Part shown: in pieces, positions 63,272 through 64,000 of the stretch
Position numbering within the stretch: the first letter of the stretch is position 1
How the letters are laid out: each line of letters starts with the position of its first letter
Origin: JAGVDM01 sp964642315
Lineage (GTDB): Bacteria > Patescibacteriota > Gracilibacteria > Peribacterales > Peribacteraceae
Direction: 5' to 3'
Assembly: GCA_964642315.1 (NCBI GenBank)
Contig: CAZXOG010000001.1
Coordinates: 496,001 to 560,000 of the forward strand
Length of the DNA stretch: 64,000 bases
Translations under genes and position numbers: made by a program
Notes under the pieces: model-generated
What the model saw: the letters and a program-made list of their open reading frames with translations, nothing else
Database searches by the model: none
What the model was told of the DNA's origin: nothing

Positions 63272-63307
63272 AGAAGCGGAAATTCGACATTTCTCCACTC
63301 CCAAACC

Positions 63308-63970
63308 ATGCACCCTCTCATTCAGTCGATTGCTCAGGATATTTCCCGTGGCCGGCTCACGCCGCAGAACACGTTGATCCCAACGGTGATCGAGAAGACT
63401 CAGTTCGGCGAACGCGTCTACGACATCTACTCGCGTCTGCTCGAGGAGCGCATCATCTTCCTCGGCACGCCGATTAACGACGACATCGCAAACTCCATCA
63501 TCGCGCAGCTCCTCTTCCTCCAGAAGGAAGACCCGAAGAAAGATATCACCCTCTACGTGAACTCTCCGGGCGGGCAGGTGACCTCCACGCTCGCGATGTA
63601 CGACACCATGCAATACGTCCAGCCGGATATCTCCACAGTGTGCCTCGGCATGGCAGCGAGCGGCGCAGCAGTGATCCTCATGGGTGGCGCCAAGGGGAAG
63701 CGGTTCGCCCTGGAGCACTCCGAAATCATGATTCACCAGCCACTCGGCGGAGCAGAAGGGCAGGCGACGGACATCGCGATTCACGCCGATCACATCATCA
63801 AGACGAAAGATCTCTTGAACGAGCTCATCGCAAAACATGCGAACCAGCCGCTCGAAAAAGTCCGGCAGGATACCGAGCGCGACAAGTTCATGAAAGCGGA
63901 AGAAGCTCTCGCCTACGGCCTGATCGACAGGATCATCACTCGCAGCTCGCAAGCAAAGACCGCAAAGTGA
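63308..63970 (+). CDS. clpP: ATP-dependent Clp protease proteolytic subunit
   Basis: ClpP is the serine peptidase chamber that works with ClpX or ClpA/C. The 220-residue protein has RIIFLGTPINDDIANSIIAQLLFLQ, DITLYVNSPGGQVTSTLAMYDTM, the catalytic Ser in VCLGMAASGAAVIL, the catalytic His in EIMIHQPLGGAEGQ, and the Asp in QDTERDKFMKAEEALAYGLIDRII. All three catalytic residues are present, and the length is typical. The first residues (PLIQSIAQDISRGRLTPQ) are longer than usual and may be trimmed. Confidence 0.97.
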   Translation: MHPLIQSIAQDISRGRLTPQNTLIPTVIEKTQFGERVYDIYSRLLEERIIFLGTPINDDIANSIIAQLLFLQKEDPKKDITLYVNSPGGQVTSTLAMYDTMQYVQPDISTVCLGMAASGAAVILMGGAKGKRFALEHSEIMIHQPLGGAEGQATDIAIHADHIIKTKDLLNELIAKHANQPLEKVRQDTERDKFMKAEEALAYGLIDRIITRSSQAKTAK

Positions 63971-64000
63971 CGCGCAACAGAATCTGCACCACAAAGAAAC

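Noticed and set aside
1..64000. Recoded UGA (genetic code 25) as in Absconditabacteria/Gracilibacteria
   Set aside because: Many genes end at TGA exactly at family-typical lengths (glmS, hsdM-hsdS overlaps, the recombinase), and no in-frame TGA is needed to complete any conserved domain.
1..64000. CRISPR array or cas genes
   Set aside because: No regularly spaced direct repeats of 20-40 bp and no Cas motifs were seen.

Overview
The window reads as a chromosome segment of a Candidate Phyla Radiation (Patescibacteria) bacterium, most likely Peregrinibacteria/Peribacteria-like. The grounds are compact, gene-dense DNA that looks GC-rich by eye; UGA used as an ordinary stop (so not the recoded Absconditabacteria/Gracilibacteria code); many CPR-type orphan secreted and membrane proteins (SLH/cysteine-rich, DUF11-like, FecR-like, baseplate-J-like, TrbC-like); and a thin metabolic core (gap, fbp, pgk, glmS, mraY, nadK, purA). 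The lineage is inferred; no rRNA gene is present.

Layout. Positions 1-8755 are a visibly AT-richer integrated element. It carries a complete type I restriction-modification operon (hsdR-hsdM-hsdS) plus a co-translated small membrane protein, a divergent HTH protein and a large serine recombinase. The last codons of the recombinase lie inside the 3' end of a tRNA-Ile(UAU) gene, which marks the integration site. From 8.8 to 32 kb the core chromosome has a CDP-alcohol phosphatidyltransferase, L9, a peptide-binding protein, SecG, tRNA-Val, a surface protein, S16/KhpA, glycosyltransferases, PrmC, PurA, NAD kinase, Fbp-Gap, MraY, DnaB, RecA and a sigma-region-4/HARE-HTH protein. From 32 to 50 kb come RuvX/S20, GlmS, a class B PBP, a PilT/PilB ATPase, a FecR-like protein, an RluA-family synthase, TyrRS and a run of secreted or unknown proteins. 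From 50 to 64 kb come a Xer recombinase with an adjacent dif-like site, a SanA/YdcF-like protein, PGK, a WecA-like transferase, an M23 peptidase, a TsaE-HD fusion, RarA, MiaA and ClpP.

The strongest window-wide signal is regulatory. About thirty genes have a TANNNT-type -10 box only 6-9 nt before the start codon, so their mRNAs should be leaderless. Genes with a longer leader mostly have a pyrimidine-rich sequence and no Shine-Dalgarno motif before the start. This pattern fixed many of the start codons chosen here, including several GTG starts. One pair of genes (54871-55242 and 55260-56318) is driven from a 17-bp gap in which two opposed -10 boxes overlap almost completely.

Other notable items are a 28-bp dif-like site beside its recombinase gene, a TsaE fused to an HD domain, a stand-alone AroE-like substrate-binding domain, a probable frameshifted gene near 19.5 kb, an LPKSG-type C-terminal sorting signal, and several recurrent intergenic hairpins. 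Everything was read by eye. Homology calls rest on motifs, and no database search was run.
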